Source: Daphnia pulex
Taxonomy: Eukaryota > Arthropoda > Branchiopoda > Diplostraca > Daphniidae
Assembly (NCBI RefSeq): GCF_021134715.1
Contig: NC_060024.1
Coordinates: forward strand, 4,340,001-4,404,000
DNA length: 64,000 bases
Reading direction: 5' to 3'
Part shown: positions 31,181 through 43,670 of the stretch, piece after piece
Numbering within the stretch: position 1 is the stretch's first letter
Layout of the letters: the number at the start of each line of letters is the position of its first letter
Translations under genes and position numbers: made by a program
The notes under the pieces: generated by a model
Database searches by the model: none
What the model was told of the DNA's origin: nothing
What the model saw: only the letters and a program-made list of their open reading frames with translations

Positions 31181-31640
31181 GATCTTCTGTCTTTGATACA
31201 CCTTCATGTATGTAGGCAGCTACCTGATGAGTTGATGGCATAAAACCAACAGTGAGGTTTGAGTGGTTTTCATCATGATGTAACAATAACACAAAATATT
31301 TTAACATGCCAGAACTTACAAGTGTGCTGAGAAGACATGAAAATTGAAAATTCCAATGAAAAGACATGACGACGAACTATCACTTGTCAACAACATGGCC
31401 GGCTGGCGGCTGCTGGTAGGCGCGAGAGAGAGTCCCCCTAGCGGGGGCTAATAGATTTTTCCCTTTCCATAAACAAACACACACACAGTTTCGCCACCCA
31501 ATCCGCCGGAATCGCTTTCCATCAACACACACGCAAAATATTCACCAAAATTCCCAAAATATTTCAGCTGGAACGCCTTCTATAAACACACACACACACA
31601 CACACACACAAATTTCTTTTTCGACTCACACAAAATGTCA
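31181..31640. repeat. CA microsatellites and unclassified DNA
   Basis: (CA)n tracts at about 31479-31490 and 31586-31611. On the minus strand at 31200-31330 a short open stretch with QVAAYIHEGVSKTEDLGSDA has exon-like features (upstream CATCAG acceptor) but no recognised family. Confidence 0.5.
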
Positions 31641-33015
31641 CCCAAAGCTAATAAAAAAACGACCGGCAGCAGTTCCTTCTCGCAACTTCACCAAAACGCG
31701 ACTAATGGTAGCGTAGCTCCCTCAGCGTGGGTGTGGTGGCGCTGGTATAGACTAAACTCATCTTCAAAGACGTTGCCACATAAACAGGATTTCTATGTGT
31801 GTATAAATTTTTATTTCGTTTTATAAACGGCACGATAAGCGTTTATAAAACAGCTTGAGCAACATGAAATAAAAAACGTTTTCCATTCTCTAGTGAAACG
31901 AAGTTTTAATCGCGTTTGCCAAGATAAAACTGAAACTCAACTGATGTGTATTTTAGACGTTTAAATTTTCAGTCACAAGATACTTTTATTACGTTTTTGG
32001 GCCGTTCGATTCCATAAACGGAAACCTAGAAGGAAGACAGCTTGTAGGGAAGTCGTCTTTATTGATTTCAGCTACGGCAAAGGCGACGAAGAATAAAAGA
32101 AAATCAAAATGAAGTAACGAAAATGTTGATCTTGACAAGAACTACTCCACATCAAAGAAATCAAAGGCTACTATTCAACGAACCCGGATTCTTCGTGAAG
32201 TGAAACGCGTGTTATTTTTGGGTTAAGCCCGTCTTAGTCATTTCACAATTTAAATTTAAAACACAGATTTCTAGTATTGATTACCATACTTGTGTGCATT
32301 TAAATAACTTGCAATGTCCAAAATTTTTATCGATTCCCTTTGTCAAAAAAACAAAATGTCAAAGGTAAATGTAAGTGCCATTCAATAATTAATCATCTTT
32401 CTGTTTCAAAGACGAAATGAGATCTTTGTATTCCAATCTTTGTCGACATGTTCCATAACCACGATACATAATGTAGCCTGCGTTTTCATTTGCCTCAATG
32501 GAAAGTGGAAATACAGAAATGAAAAAAACTAATCGACGTATTGTGAACCATGATTGTTGACGACTTGCTGAAGTTTGACGGAAATTTGCTTGAAGAGTTG
32601 CTTGATAAATTCGGCAGTGCAAACCTTTGACCACATTGAGGTGATTTCTCTCTCCAAACTGCCCAGAGAGCTAGCTTCTCGTCTTGTCCCCTACTCTTAG
32701 TTGTATGGACACGCATTTTTTGGACTTGCCGAATTAACATCATGTCATAAAGGGCGTTAAAAAGAAAGTTGGGAGAAAAGGGAAAAAGCAAAGGTGAAAA
32801 ATGTGCCCATTTCAGTTCAGGAGAACTTACTATAACAAAAGGTTTTTCAGATATTTCTCTGGGTTTTCTAGAGTAGGTAATAGCATTTATTCGCATTTAT
32901 TATGAAATGAAATGAAATGTATTAACTATTAGAATTTTGTAGAGGGCCTATTAAATGTCGAGTAACTCAAAAAGTTACTTTCTTAACGCATTCGAATACT
33001 TGATTTATAATAAAT
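31641..33015. other. No supported gene
   Basis: The short frame at 31635 (MSPKANKKTTGSSS) and the minus frames at 32389-32896 show no domain. The sequence just before 33016 may hold missing upstream exons of the RPA70-like gene. Confidence 0.45.
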
Positions 33016-33917
33016 TTGATTGTCGGAAATGGTGACGAAACCCGTCTCAACGTCTGGGGCCCAGAGAAATCTGCAAAATATGTGGATAAATTTGAAGTAA
33101 GTTTGATAAAATATATAACAATATAAAGTGATTAAATGTTCGGGTTTAGGTAGAAAAAGTTCACCTAATAAGGAAAGTTTCAGTTGTTACTAGCACTAAC
33201 AAATACTCCAGGATCTTAAACGGAAAGACGTTTGTTTCAAAACAGTCAACTACAGTAAGTTTCTTTAAACCAACACTTTGTGAAATACATCAATAATACA
33301 CAACCTGCAGGTCAGTATAGAGAATGGTGAAGGCAACGATGAGTTTCCTGACTTGACTTACAAGTATATGTCTGTCAGCAGCATTGGGGACATTCCTGAT
33401 CGAGAAATAATTGGTAGGGAAACTTTAAAAAAAAACTTACTTCAATTAAGAAAATGGTTTTGTATAGATATGATAGGGATCTTCTACAAAAAAAGAAGAA
33501 GGTGATATCGCTGCAGTCCTATTTAAAAGAAGAGCATAGTATTAAAATTTTGGACGACAAAGGCAAGAAGGTGAGAAGTATGAAAGACAACTTTAAAATT
33601 CTTGATAATACCTTTACTTCAATTTCAGATGGAAGTGGGTTGCTCAACAATTGAACAGTTCCTGCAAAAAATGAAAATAGAAGAGTTGAAGACCATTATA
33701 GGACTCAAAGGAGTGCGACTGGTTAGGAAGGGAGAAAAACTAGCCTGTGTCACATATTCCGACACAATTGTAGAAGTAAAAGAATTGTTTATTACAACAC
33801 CTCTCACTTACTTATACTTTATCGGAGATCAATACAGTAACTAAGCAGGCTGAAGAATTGAAAAAATGGATGGCGGCTGAAAGTTCAGATGTAGAAACTG
33901 TAGGAGCCACCAAATAA
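33016..33917 (+). pseudogene. RPA70-like (replication protein A large subunit) remnant
   Basis: RPA70 binds single-stranded DNA through OB folds. Exon-like blocks joined by short GT-AG introns are: to 33096 (DETRLNVWGPEKSAKYVDKF), 33150-33254 (VEKVHLIRKVSVV), 33311-33413 (FPDLTYKYMSVSSIGDIPDR), 33468-33570 (MIGIFYKK, then after a shift SIKILDDKGKK), 33629-33787 (IGLKGVRLVRKGEKLACVTY), and 33849-33917 (AEELKKWMAAESSDVE, stop TAA). The order matches the second OB domain (DBD-B) of RPA70 and its edge ('..L.G..A.V....G.SL....S'). A frame change in the A-run near 33485 and the missing N-terminal and C-terminal thirds argue for a pseudogene or a captured piece. Confidence 0.75.
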
Positions 33918-34527
33918 TTAAGGTTTTCCATTGTAAATGACTCGGCAACTTTCTTAACATTGAAACGTTCTTTAAAGACTAATAAATAATGAAGACCTTT
34001 CTACTTACTTGGAAATTAAGTTGTTAGTCTGTTGTAGCATTCCCTCTCTAGTCGGGAACGGAAAAAATCTGTAGTGACAAACTTAACAAAGTCGACTACA
34101 ATTTTTTTGAATTTACTAGTGGTGTTGTTTTTTGTTCAATATAGTTAAGGGCAAGAACTTTCTTTTGATTTGGGAGAAGAATCTAAGACAAATAGATCCT
34201 AACAATTGGTTGTGGTCTATTGACACTTGACAGTGTGTAAAATTATTGCGCGAATTACGACACTCTAGTATGGCAATCCGTTTCACACTTTTTCTGTTTT
34301 GCGACACCTCGCCATCTAGCGCTCGATCTGCAAGTTCAGCTAAAAACAAAAACAGTCTGACAGAGCAGAAGTAAAAAGAATTTGATTGTAATTAAACTCG
34401 CTGTTTAGCTGAATTCCTATTCCAATTTTAACCGGCAAAATTTTGCACACACAGTTAATAGGCGACCAGTGATTTGTATTTTGAGATATATTTTGAAATA
34501 CATTTTGAATAATCTAAACTAACATGA
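33918..34527. other. Non-coding, nothing recognised
   Basis: The minus frame at 34116-34349 has no domain. Two CCATCTAGCGCT words occur nearby (34311, and 34681 inside the hAT element). Confidence 0.45.
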
Positions 34528-34535
34528 TGTCTTAC

Positions 34536-35648
34536 CAGGGCTGGATCACCGCGGTGAGCTTACTACCGCGGTACTACCGTGCGGTAGCGGTAGAACCGCG
34601 CGGTAGTTCCGCACGACTTCACTCTACCGCAGTACCGCGTTAGTTTTCAAATTACCGTGCGGTAGCGGTAGTTTTCCACGCCATCTAGCGCTGATTTTGT
34701 ATAACACAATAGAAAAACAATAGATGGCGCTCTAATTTTTCTGGAGCAATTCATCAGGCTCTGTTCTGGATCACCAATCTTTCACGTTTTTAGGCCAAAC
34801 AATTAAAAAACAATCATAGTTATCCATTCTTAAACTTTCTAATTGACATTTGCGAATGAAATTTCATGACATGGTAGGTCAACTTGAATTAAATATGAGC
34901 GGCGTATAAGCGCCTAGCGCCTTGAGTGAGAAGAACGCTTGTTTTCCAGAAGCACGCGCACGCGTTCACGGCTTCTGAAATAAAACGTCGCACTTCCGTA
35001 CTCCGCATGGTTGGAACGTTTGTTCTGCCTTGCTGGAAAGATCTATTGTACCAGTGAGCAGTTTCTTGAATGATTTTTTATTTTAAACCGTTTCGTTAAA
35101 TTAAATGAAAAATTAACTCTAATTACAAGAATTAAATCATGCAAGGATGTTTAATTTAATTCGTGATTTAAACGGTTTAAAACACAGTGAATCACGGATA
35201 AATAATAAAATTGTAACAAGACGAGAAAATCATACAAATGAGAATCTTTTTGTCAAGATAAATTTAAAAAAAAATGTATTTTCAAAATCAAAACATATTT
35301 GATTGAATTTTTTGATTGATACAATACTTCAAAAAAATTATTTCTGATTTTGATTCATTAATCAAAATAAATCGTGATTGCCACTGAGGAATGGGTTTTA
35401 AGATCCAAATTAAAAAGAAAATTTTTAATGAAAGTATATCAACTCTTCTATATTCCGCTTGAAATGGATTTGAAACATTTCCACATTTTCATTTGCAAAA
35501 GAATTAAATACTACCGCAGTACGACTACCGCTACCGCGGTAGTCCCTTAAACTACCGCGGTAGTACCGTACCGCGATAAATTTTTCTTTTTTTAATTTAC
35601 CGCTACCGCGGTAGCGGTAGTTTTTTTAGACTACCGGGCCCTGCCCTG
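34536..35648. mobile_element. hAT-type non-autonomous element with palindromic CTACCGCGGTAG arrays
   Basis: 1113 bp. Ends CAGGGC ... GCCCTG, flanked by a perfect 8-bp target duplication TGTCTTAC (34528-34535 and 35649-35656), the hallmark of hAT transposition. Both subterminal regions (34549-34675 and 35511-35635) are packed with CTACCG/CGGTAG words, many joined as ACTACCGCGGTAGT, which can fold and probably bind the transposase. The middle is A/T-rich and non-coding. The two exact target copies show that insertion is recent or well preserved. Confidence 0.93.
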
Positions 35649-35656
35649 TGTCTTAC

Positions 35657-36136
35657 TATATGAACGATCCTGCGTCTCACAGGATAAACATGCATTTCGC
35701 TCAGGACACACTACTCATGCCATTCTTTTAAACTTTCCCAGTTGAAGTGAATATAATAACGGGAACCCAAAATTTATGATGAGCTACAAATAAATGACAA
35801 ATAATTTTATTCAGGGGGAAAATATTGTATTGAAACCAATTTAACATTGAATATCATCAAATTCATTATCCATTTCTTCACCCTCATATACATCTTAATT
35901 TCTCTTCTTCATTGTCAGCTTCGGTTCAATCAAATCATAGATTCAGTACGATAAGATTTGATATTTTTCTTTAGGAATGCATGAACTATTAGATGACAAT
36001 TCTTTCATAGATTGCCCTGGCTGTTCTTCATTCCTTTGGAGCAGTATCTAACATTCTATTAGTTTAAAGTTTTCTCTGAATGAACCTATAAATCAATCAG
36101 AATTTTTACAGTTAATACAAAAATTACATGAAGATG
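35657..36136. other. Non-coding, nothing recognised
   Basis: A/T-rich DNA between the hAT element and the 3' end of the LINE. Confidence 0.5.
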
Positions 36137-36346
36137 TTTTTTTTTTCGTTAGGATCCACTCCCCGGCGCCCGGCGTATCAAAAATGCCCGAACGGTGGAC
36201 ACGTTGAAGGCGATCCAATGAAACCCTCGCTAGGCCAGCAAGAAGAGAATTGCAGTAGTCTAGCCTAGAGATGACAAAAGCATGGATCAGTTGAGCAAGG
36301 GCTGCTTTAGAGAGGAACTTCTTCTTAGGTGGAAGAAGGCATTCTT

Positions 36347-37370
36347 TCAGATCAAGCGTATCTGGTCATCCTTCGATAGATCGGAGTCAATTGTGAACCC
36401 AAGACTTCGGACAGATGACACAGGATTGATTTTCTTATCGCCAACCTCCAGGGACAAATCAATTGGCTTTGCACCGCCGTATTTAAAAAACACAAACAGA
36501 ACCTCCGTCTTCATATCGTTGTATTTCATCCGATTAAGAGAACCCACCTTTTCGTCTCTTCAATGCAGGCAGACCGAGAAGAGAATGCATTGCGCTGTTC
36601 AGCTCCAGTAGGTGTTGTCCGGAATTGAGTATATTTCTGATCATCGTCGGCATACTGATGATCATCAATACCGTGCCCGGTAGATATGTCATGAATTGGA
36701 CTGGTGTACAAATTGTAGAGAACAGGTCCAAGAACAGAGCCTTGGGGAACACCAGAGGGGAGATAAACAGGAGAGGACGTATTACCAGACACACTAATTG
36801 ATTGACAGCGACTAGACAAGTAGGACTGAAACCATGCAAGACTGAGACCATGAATAACGAAACGGACAGCAAGGCGATCAATAAGAATATTGTGATCAAC
36901 CATATCAAAGGTCGGGCTTTGGTAAAGAAATGCCATCACAACACCAGTATCTTTGTTATCAACAGAGAGAAGGAGAACATTAAAACTTTCAATAGCGCAG
37001 TCTCAGTGGAATGGTAAGGTCTGTAGGCCGATTGGAAAGGGACAAGGAGGGACTCGGAGTCAGATTATAAGTGTGCATACAGTTGTTTAACAACCACCCA
37101 CTCAATGAGCTTCGATAGAAAAGAAAGATTGGAAACAGGTCTATAGTTGCTTAGGATTTCCGGGTCGATGTTTGGCTTCTTCAGCAGTGGAGTGACCAGG
37201 GCTAATTCCATGGTATCCGGAAACACACCCGATGACAGAGAAAGATTTACAATCTTAGTTATTGGGGCAACAAGGACGTCGACCAGGTTCTTAAAAGATA
37301 AGTGGGAATAGGATCCAGGAAACTAGAGTTCGTAGAACAGCGGAGAAAAAGTGATGTAACCTCAGCAGTA
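36347..37370 (-). pseudogene. LINE reverse transcriptase
   Basis: Minus-strand blocks: NYRPVSNLSFLSK (about 37140), SPTFDMVDHNILIDRL (first Asp, 36920-36870), YLPSGVPQGSVLGPVLYNLY (36770-36710), and DDHQYADDDQKYTQF (36665-36620) with the YADD catalytic pair intact. The last block in another frame has MKTEVLFVFF and SVRSLGFTIDS. At least two frameshifts. Confidence 0.88.
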
Positions 37371-37371
37371 G

Positions 37372-37935
37372 TTATTGGAGAGAACGATGAGAAAGTTCGA
37401 GACGCAAAGAATGCTCAGGTTCCAGGTCCGAGCCAGATAACACGAAACTAGACCAGATATCACAAACTTTAGTAAGAAAGAAGTCGCCGAAGTTCTCAAG
37501 AAGGGAAAGCAGGTCATCATGTGATGGAAGTCGAAGAGATGGCTTCTTGAGGAGGAATGAATCGACAATCTTAAATAACGACTTCTTCCCAGTTTGCTCG
37601 ACGATCTTGGAGTTGAGAAAATTCACTTTTGCGGTAGAGATGAGACTCCGCAGGTCAGGAAGAGCCTGAAGTAAGATCTTCTTATCAATCGCCAAACCGG
37701 AAAGTTTCCATCTTCGTTCTAACCACCTCACTTGCTTCCGCATGGAATGGATGTCAGCATTATTCCATGGGTTGTCCGGACGGATGGTGAATATCCTTTT
37801 CTGAATTGGGGCGTGCGTGTTGAGAACCACGGCTAATCCTTCGTTGTACCATTCTAGATGAGTAGTTACGTCGTTAGTCCCCGCAGTGAAAAGTTTGAGA
37901 TTGAGCAGATCAGTCACGAATAGATCCAGATCCAA
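37372..37935 (-). pseudogene. LINE endonuclease-RT linker
   Basis: 188 codons open. Contains HAPIQKRIFTIRPDNPWNNA ('APl..r.v..r...PW....i'), the usual sequence between endonuclease and RT in CR1/L2/Jockey elements, and a Lys/Leu-rich helical part. Confidence 0.8.
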
Positions 37936-38678
37936 GGATTTAAGGTCTCTGAATGTGACAGCTTTTTTCGGACTGGGCGACTAGCCCGAGCAAACCAGTG
38001 GACGGCAGAGTGGTCAGTGAGAAAATCAGAGACATAACAGTCAAGGACTAGATTATCGACTGACCTTGACAACACTAGATCTAGAGTGTGGCCACCGTGA
38101 TGAGTAGATTCACCGACATGCTGAGATAAGTCACACGATTCGACGAGCGAAAGAAACTTCTGACGGAATGTATTAGATTCAGAGTCAACATGGATATTAA
38201 AATCATCCACAATCAGTAACTTTGAAGGATTAGGCAGGAGAAGTTCAAGCAGGTCAGGGAAGTCAGTCAGGAATTGGTTTGGACTGAGAGATGGAGGGCG
38301 ATAAATAGTATCTGGACAGAAGTCAACTGAGAAAATACCGACACGGAGAGAGTCTCGAAAAAACAAAGCCACTCCACCACCACGACCACGAGATCTCGGG
38401 CAGTGAATAACCGAGTAGCCAGATGGACATACCTCTCGAAGTATGGTATCACCGTTTTCTTAATTTAGCCAGGTTTCAGTTACAGCCAGGGCGTCAAGAC
38501 CAGTTACAGTTAGATGGTGGGATATGACATACTTGTTGCTGACAAAAGAACTGATATTGACCAAGCCACAATATAGGAATTTCTTAGCAGCTATATAAAT
38601 CTTTACCGATTTGCCTCCTCTACGACCACGACGAGAAGGAAATACAGCCGGGATGTCCAGTGATCTGACAATAATCAA
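37914..38678 (-). pseudogene. LINE apurinic-type endonuclease
   Basis: Minus-strand blocks in several frames: VNISSFVSNKYVISHHL and LDALAVTETWLN (38570-38460; catalytic Glu of ETWL), GGGVALFFRDSLRVGIF (38370), LIVDDFNIHVDSESN (38215-38170; catalytic DFN), HTLDLVLSRSVD and TDHSAVHWF (38090-37990; catalytic DH). This enzyme nicks the target DNA to start reverse transcription. Confidence 0.85.
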
Positions 38679-38900
38679 TGATATTTATTAGAAAATCGTG
38701 TCGGACCCAGATAGGAAAGACAAAGAGAAAATAAGGTCTGCTTCGAATACCGCCGTAGAGGACTTGGGCAAAACATTGCTCTGCACAATTACACTGACGA
38801 TACAGGAGAGACACAAGCAAAGATCTGCCAAAGACAAAGTATTCAGCAAAACAAGAAGTCGATAATGACAGTTAACACTTCAAAAAAACATATTCAAAAA

Positions 38901-39379
38901 CAAAAACACTACTTGAATCATTGAAATTGTCGGGATCTCAATTTGGTGCTGCCTCAGTGGGCGCGACTCAGCAGAAAACCGAAGAAAAACAATAAAAGTT
39001 CCTTGTTCTAACTGCTTATAGTGGACAGACGGTATAATATGTCGATACAAACAAGCAATCCACCACTCAAGCGCACCAAATTCATTGACCCTCCCATTTT
39101 TTTCCTATTCCGCTATGAGACCTAAAAATATGAAAAAATTAAGGCTTATACAGTTTTCTACTCCGGATTCGCCTGTGTTTTCAGAATTCAAATATTCTCT
39201 GCCGTTCAGCAGATATCTTATATTGTTTTTTTTTTTTTTTCAAATTTGGACAATTTGGGGGGGGGGGGTCTTTGGTATCAGGACGGCGGAATATTTAAAA
39301 AAAAATTAATTCTTAGAAAAGTTTGCTCGGCCATCCCTCAAAACAAATCCAAAAGGAATTTAAATTCGGTAGTATCCGC
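38901..39379. other. Spacer with homopolymer runs
   Basis: Contains runs of 14 T (39227-39240) and 11 G (39258-39268). No gene. Confidence 0.5.
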
Positions 39380-39693
39380 ACTTTTCATTAACAATCGAAG
39401 TCTATAGAATTGCTATCTATAGGAAAATAAAAAAAAACGTGTTAAAAAGACCTTGCACACATTCAACTCAATGTATGGTGGCATATAATCAGCTGATTCA
39501 CTTCCCGCCACAAGTGAGACAACTATGATCTGCATTCCAAAAGCATCCCTGATGAACATAGAAATTGGAATCGTCTGCTGCCTGTGTGCAATAAAAAATA
39601 TATTATTTTTATTATCTATGCTAGTTAAGTGACTTTGCACTAGTACTAGATTGTAAGGTTTTTTTGCATCGACAGTGGATTTAGTGTAAAAAT

Positions 39694-41070
39694 ATGGCTC
39701 GTCAGCGGAGTGACGATGATAACAATTTTGTAAGTGAAAATGTCTTACCGGGAGCTTTAAAAGGACAATGAATGCGATTTCACGACAGATAGCTGAACTT
39801 CGTGTTTATTTAGATATCGAAATTATGGTTATGTTACAAGATCAATCAAGCGGAAATATTTGTGGCAGTATAAATCCGGTTGATTTGGAAGTTTCTCTAA
39901 TATATGTGGGTAGTAAATATAAATTATCTATAAGACTGATATACGTTTTTCTATTTCCTTATAATGGACAAAGAAGAAATGCTGCCATATGAAATAGTAA
40001 GAAAGGTGTAGTAGCAGCATATTATTCTTTGTTTTCTTTCTTTATTGTTACGGCCCTAACAAATACCTTGAAAACTGATTAATAAGATGGCAAAATATAT
40101 TTTTTGAACTTACAACATGAGTTTGTTTTAGGGTTTAGTATCGTCATTATGGGGCATTAAGATTGGAAAAGTATTGCTGGTCGAGTATCGCGCCGTCGAC
40201 GTTGCCTTCTTATTAACTTTAGCAACTTCAAATCCATTGAAAAGTCAAGCAACACGGTATTGTTTTTTTGCATTGTGTAACATGTAAAACTAGTTACAGG
40301 ACACTTTAGTTAGAAACTGGAAAAGGATCTGAGAAAGATGTTAAATCACTGGAGTACACATTCACAATTTTAGGTGCCACAGTTGAATTACAAAAGAACC
40401 TCACCTATGACCAAGCAACCAAAAAGATCAACCGTCTCCAGGTCATTGACTGGAATCTATTTGATTACTTCTCCATTGGTATAATGTCACATGGACACTT
40501 GCGGAAATTTTTAACTGCTGATTGCCGCGAAAAAGACATTGAAGATTTCTGTTTTTGAGTAATTTATAATACTTATTAGACATTTTAGAATTTTATTGAA
40601 CGTTGTGTTTAACCTCTTAAACAGTTATGAATACTATGAGCCCAGACATTTCCCCATTTCCCGCTTCCGAAGCATCGAGTAGCAGTACTAGCTGCAGTAG
40701 CAGGGTGAATCCGGACGTGGTTTTTCGAAGGGCCGTTCTTGCCACATCAGATTTTTTGCTGGTATGTGCGTGTCCCCCAGGTTTTGTTGCAATTAGGAAC
40801 GAGGAAACCGGTAAGAGATAATCAATACAGTAAACAACGCTTTCTTTTATTTAAGTTAATTATTGCAGTTTCTGTTTTATTTTTGGCATAGGTTCGTTAT
40901 TCATCCAGGTGATTTGCAGTGTTTTTGATCAAGAACACAAGAAGGATCAAGTAATTGACCTTCATGATAACTTCCTTGAACATACAATTCTCATTAACTT
41001 GATTGATTCTCATCGTGACCACTTGCAGATGCTAATTTTTAGTTCAAGTCTTACTCGTAAGTTATCTCAG
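39694..41070 (+). pseudogene. Caspase-like gene, copy B
   Basis: Exon 1 encodes MARQRSDDDNNF and runs into a donor (TTT/GTAAGTG). The next block (39768-39992) has VDLEVSLIYVGSKYKLS then IRLIYVFLFPYN. The p20 part at 40310-40556 ends in IGIMSHGHLRKFLTADCREK, keeping the catalytic histidine as SHG, but about 75 bp including the catalytic-cysteine block present in copy A are deleted. The p10 part (40627-40815) has ATSDFLLVCACPPGFVAIRN; after an intron (GTAAGA...GGCATAG, 40813-40890) SLFIQVICSVFDQEHKKDQ and LINLIDSHRDHLQM follow to a stop near 41070. Without the cysteine it cannot be a protease. Confidence 0.82.
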
Positions 41071-41545
41071 TAGAATTCCAATTACTTTATAAATACTATC
41101 TATTTGGTGTTATTATCTTTTAGGAAAAGCCTTTTTTGAGAGCTCAGCAAACATTTTGTTAAGAGCTGGTCTTAGTAAAGACTGGGATAAAGATAAATCG
41201 TGATTTGGTAATGCTAGAATTATTTTTTGTGTTTTTATCAAAGTTATACTTACATTACTTGTGTTCCTTAATTAGGGATGCTTAAAGTGGTGTTACGGAC
41301 AAAAAATATGACACCTTAACGCCCTAAGGGCATCGAATTTTCAGTCCCGAGACGAAGCGATCCAGACGACTGTCTAGTGGCGTCTAGTATATCTTTGTCT
41401 CGATCCAAGCCTTTATGAGGCAATTAAATATCAACTGTACCGACTCTTCCTTTTTTCTGTTTAACATAGTGTCAATACAAAGTGCTAGTTTTCTCACACA
41501 CTCTGATCAGTCGTTTTCTCGAACCGTATATTCACCCGTAAAAAT

Positions 41546-43255
41546 TTGGTACATCGACCGATGCGAGATGAACCTATCGCCGTCAAGCTGATCAGCGTGT
41601 GCCGTATCCGACTTTATCTCCACATCGAACCTCATTTGGTAACGTTTTCGTTTTTGTTTCCATCAAATTCTGAGATCCGTCGTCAGCTCCAAGTTTTTGT
41701 ATCACGCATTGCCAACCCAATAACTCCAAAGTACTACGGCGGGATCTTCGCAGTCCTTACTTACAATTTTTTTACAAAGGACTGCGAAGATGAAGTTCAG
41801 ACGGCCAACTCCGTCGTTGACGGCTCCGACGTCGCTATAGAAAGTCCAGACCATCCTTGATTCCACCACCACCACCAAAGGTAAGACTGATCGTTGTTTG
41901 ACGGTAACACGTTCCAATCTCCCCCCCCCCTCTCATCCACACACACAACACACAGTATTATCATTGCAGTTGTGTGCGAGTGATTGCGGTGAAAACACTT
42001 GGTTTTTGTATTTGTGACCAATTAATGGCGGGAACGTCAGATGGTTGTCGATGAATTTCTCTTGTTCGCCCTCCTTGAATCTTTTTTTTTCATATGAAAT
42101 TCATTTTTCAAAAATGGTTCACACCTTGGCCTTAGCCTCTGATTCTTTTGTACGTGTCGAGGTGTTTTTTGATTGTTGTTGTTGTTGTTGGCTATTTCCT
42201 TTGTTGATTTGCTCCACGCCCTCCTGTGATGTAGTTCAACAACGTCGACGACGTCCAAACAAACAAAACGGGAAAATACCTCGGCCGCAGCTCCAGGAAC
42301 CCGTGTCTGAGCAGAATGGACGAAAAGCGTTTGTTGTTTTGCTTTGTTTCCTTTTTTTTATCTTTTTTCTTTTTTACTTTCTGTTGGAAGAGAAAAAATC
42401 CTCTACATTTTCTTCTTCTTCTTACTTCTTCTGACGTCGCTAAAGAAAGTCCAGGCCATCCTTGATTCCACCACCACCAAAGGTAAGACTGATCGTTGCT
42501 TGACGGTAACACGTTCCAATCCCCCCCCCTCTCATCCACACACACAACACACAGTATTATCATTGCAGTTGTGTGCGAGTGATTGCGATGAAAGTGCCTC
42601 TGTTTGTTGTGTCACCGTGTGTGTTTTTTTTTACCTCTGTGTTTTTTTTATTGTGTGTGTGTGCCCACGTCACTTACGTAACCTGTGGAAGAAGAAAAAA
42701 GGAATCCACTTGGTGACTTGGGTATAAAAAAGATGGCCGTAAAAAACGAAGGGGGTAGAGAATGGGTAGGTAAACCCCGAACGAGCAAAATATTGAGCTG
42801 TTAATTGAGGTTGAGGAGTTGAATAACGTGAATGATGAGCAGCAAAGAGAAAAGGAAAGTAAAGGAGCTTTTGTGAAGAGAAAACAACGAGCTGAATGAG
42901 GAGGTAGGAGCGCTCAAAATGAAAGTGGAGGAGTTAGATAGTGGCCGAATTGGAAGAGAGAGAGCGTGGAAAAGACGAAGGTGTCCGTCTATTATTGGTA
43001 AGACATCTATGTGAAAAACGATTATTGTTCCTCTCCAAGTATTTTTTGTTGATCTAGGTGAAATATCATGAATTGGAAACAGAAGTAAGGGTGTTACGCA
43101 ACAAGGAGATGTATTTTTTCCAGTGTGATGAACCATCAAAAGAATGTTATTTATCGTATAAAAACCCCAGAAGTTTGAATCGCCACATCAAGGATAAACA
43201 TCGCAATATCAAAACGGCCGTTGCCGTTGCAGAAACTATTCTCATGCGTTCTTAA
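41546..43255 (+). pseudogene. Coiled-coil C2H2 zinc-finger gene, copy B
   Basis: The first frame (41546-41860) encodes MRDEPIAVKLISVCRIRLYL, EIRRQLQVFVSRIANPI and ends in VDGSDVAIESPDHP; no family recognised. Further on (42785-43010) EQNIELLIEVEELNNVNDEQ and NELNEEVGALKMKVEELD, in two frames, form a coiled coil. After an intron (GTAAGA...GATCTAG) the last exon (43058-43255) encodes HELETEVRVLRNKEMYFFQC then CYLSYKNPRSLNRHIKDKH: a C2H2 finger with CX6C, 12 residues, HX4H. The finger is open to a stop at 43253. Frame changes in the middle suggest decay. Confidence 0.6.
41828..42593. repeat. 165-bp direct duplication inside copy B
   Basis: 41828-41994 and 42433-42593 match (ACGTCGCTA-AGAAAGTCCAG ... 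GTTGTGTGCGAGTGATTGCG) and flank a 440-bp segment. Copy A has the segment once (13484-13665). Unequal exchange or a tandem duplication with divergence of the middle. Confidence 0.8.
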
Positions 43256-43670
43256 AGAATTTTGTCGTGAAATATCACCGCGGAATCTCTTTCCTCAAAA
43301 TGTCCTCTCGGTAAGACGAGAGAGAGCCAGAGACAGCGCCCTTTCGATGAGAGAGCGAGACATGTTCTGTCGTTTCTAGAACAAAGGAAGAGGGGTGTTG
43401 AAATGGGGATGGGAGGGGGTGAGAGAAGGCAGCTAAGAAATGAGGGGGTGTAACATTCCACATAAATTTTGAAAGAATTAAGAGAAATGAATATATATTC
43501 GACATGATTGCACTATTGGCACTATACTACATCACATAACTCAAATTGCATAATACTAGGCTGACAGAAGCCGATTTCACTATAAGGAACTTTGGGGTTG
43601 ATTTATTTAGGCGTTTTATCCGGCAACGCAGCGTGGAGAAGTAGTTGTGGGCATGCATTTTCAAAGATCA

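Larger units (their letters stand above)
36137..38900 (-). mobile_element. CR1/L2-like LINE, endonuclease + reverse transcriptase
   Basis: Minus-strand order: endonuclease, linker, reverse transcriptase, then a 3' end with a 10-nt A-run (plus-strand T run at about 36137-36146). Frames are broken several times. The 5' end is uncertain, about 38.9 kb. Target duplications were not identified. The motifs HQYADD and SGVPQGSVLGP place it in the CR1/L2 group. Confidence 0.85.

Noticed and set aside
31586..31611. CA repeats as a possible promoter or recombination site
   Set aside because: Ordinary dinucleotide microsatellite, with others at 9270 and 13618.
39227..39268. Poly-T and poly-G runs as a polypurine tract
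   Set aside because: No LTR or retroelement frame is attached in the right position.
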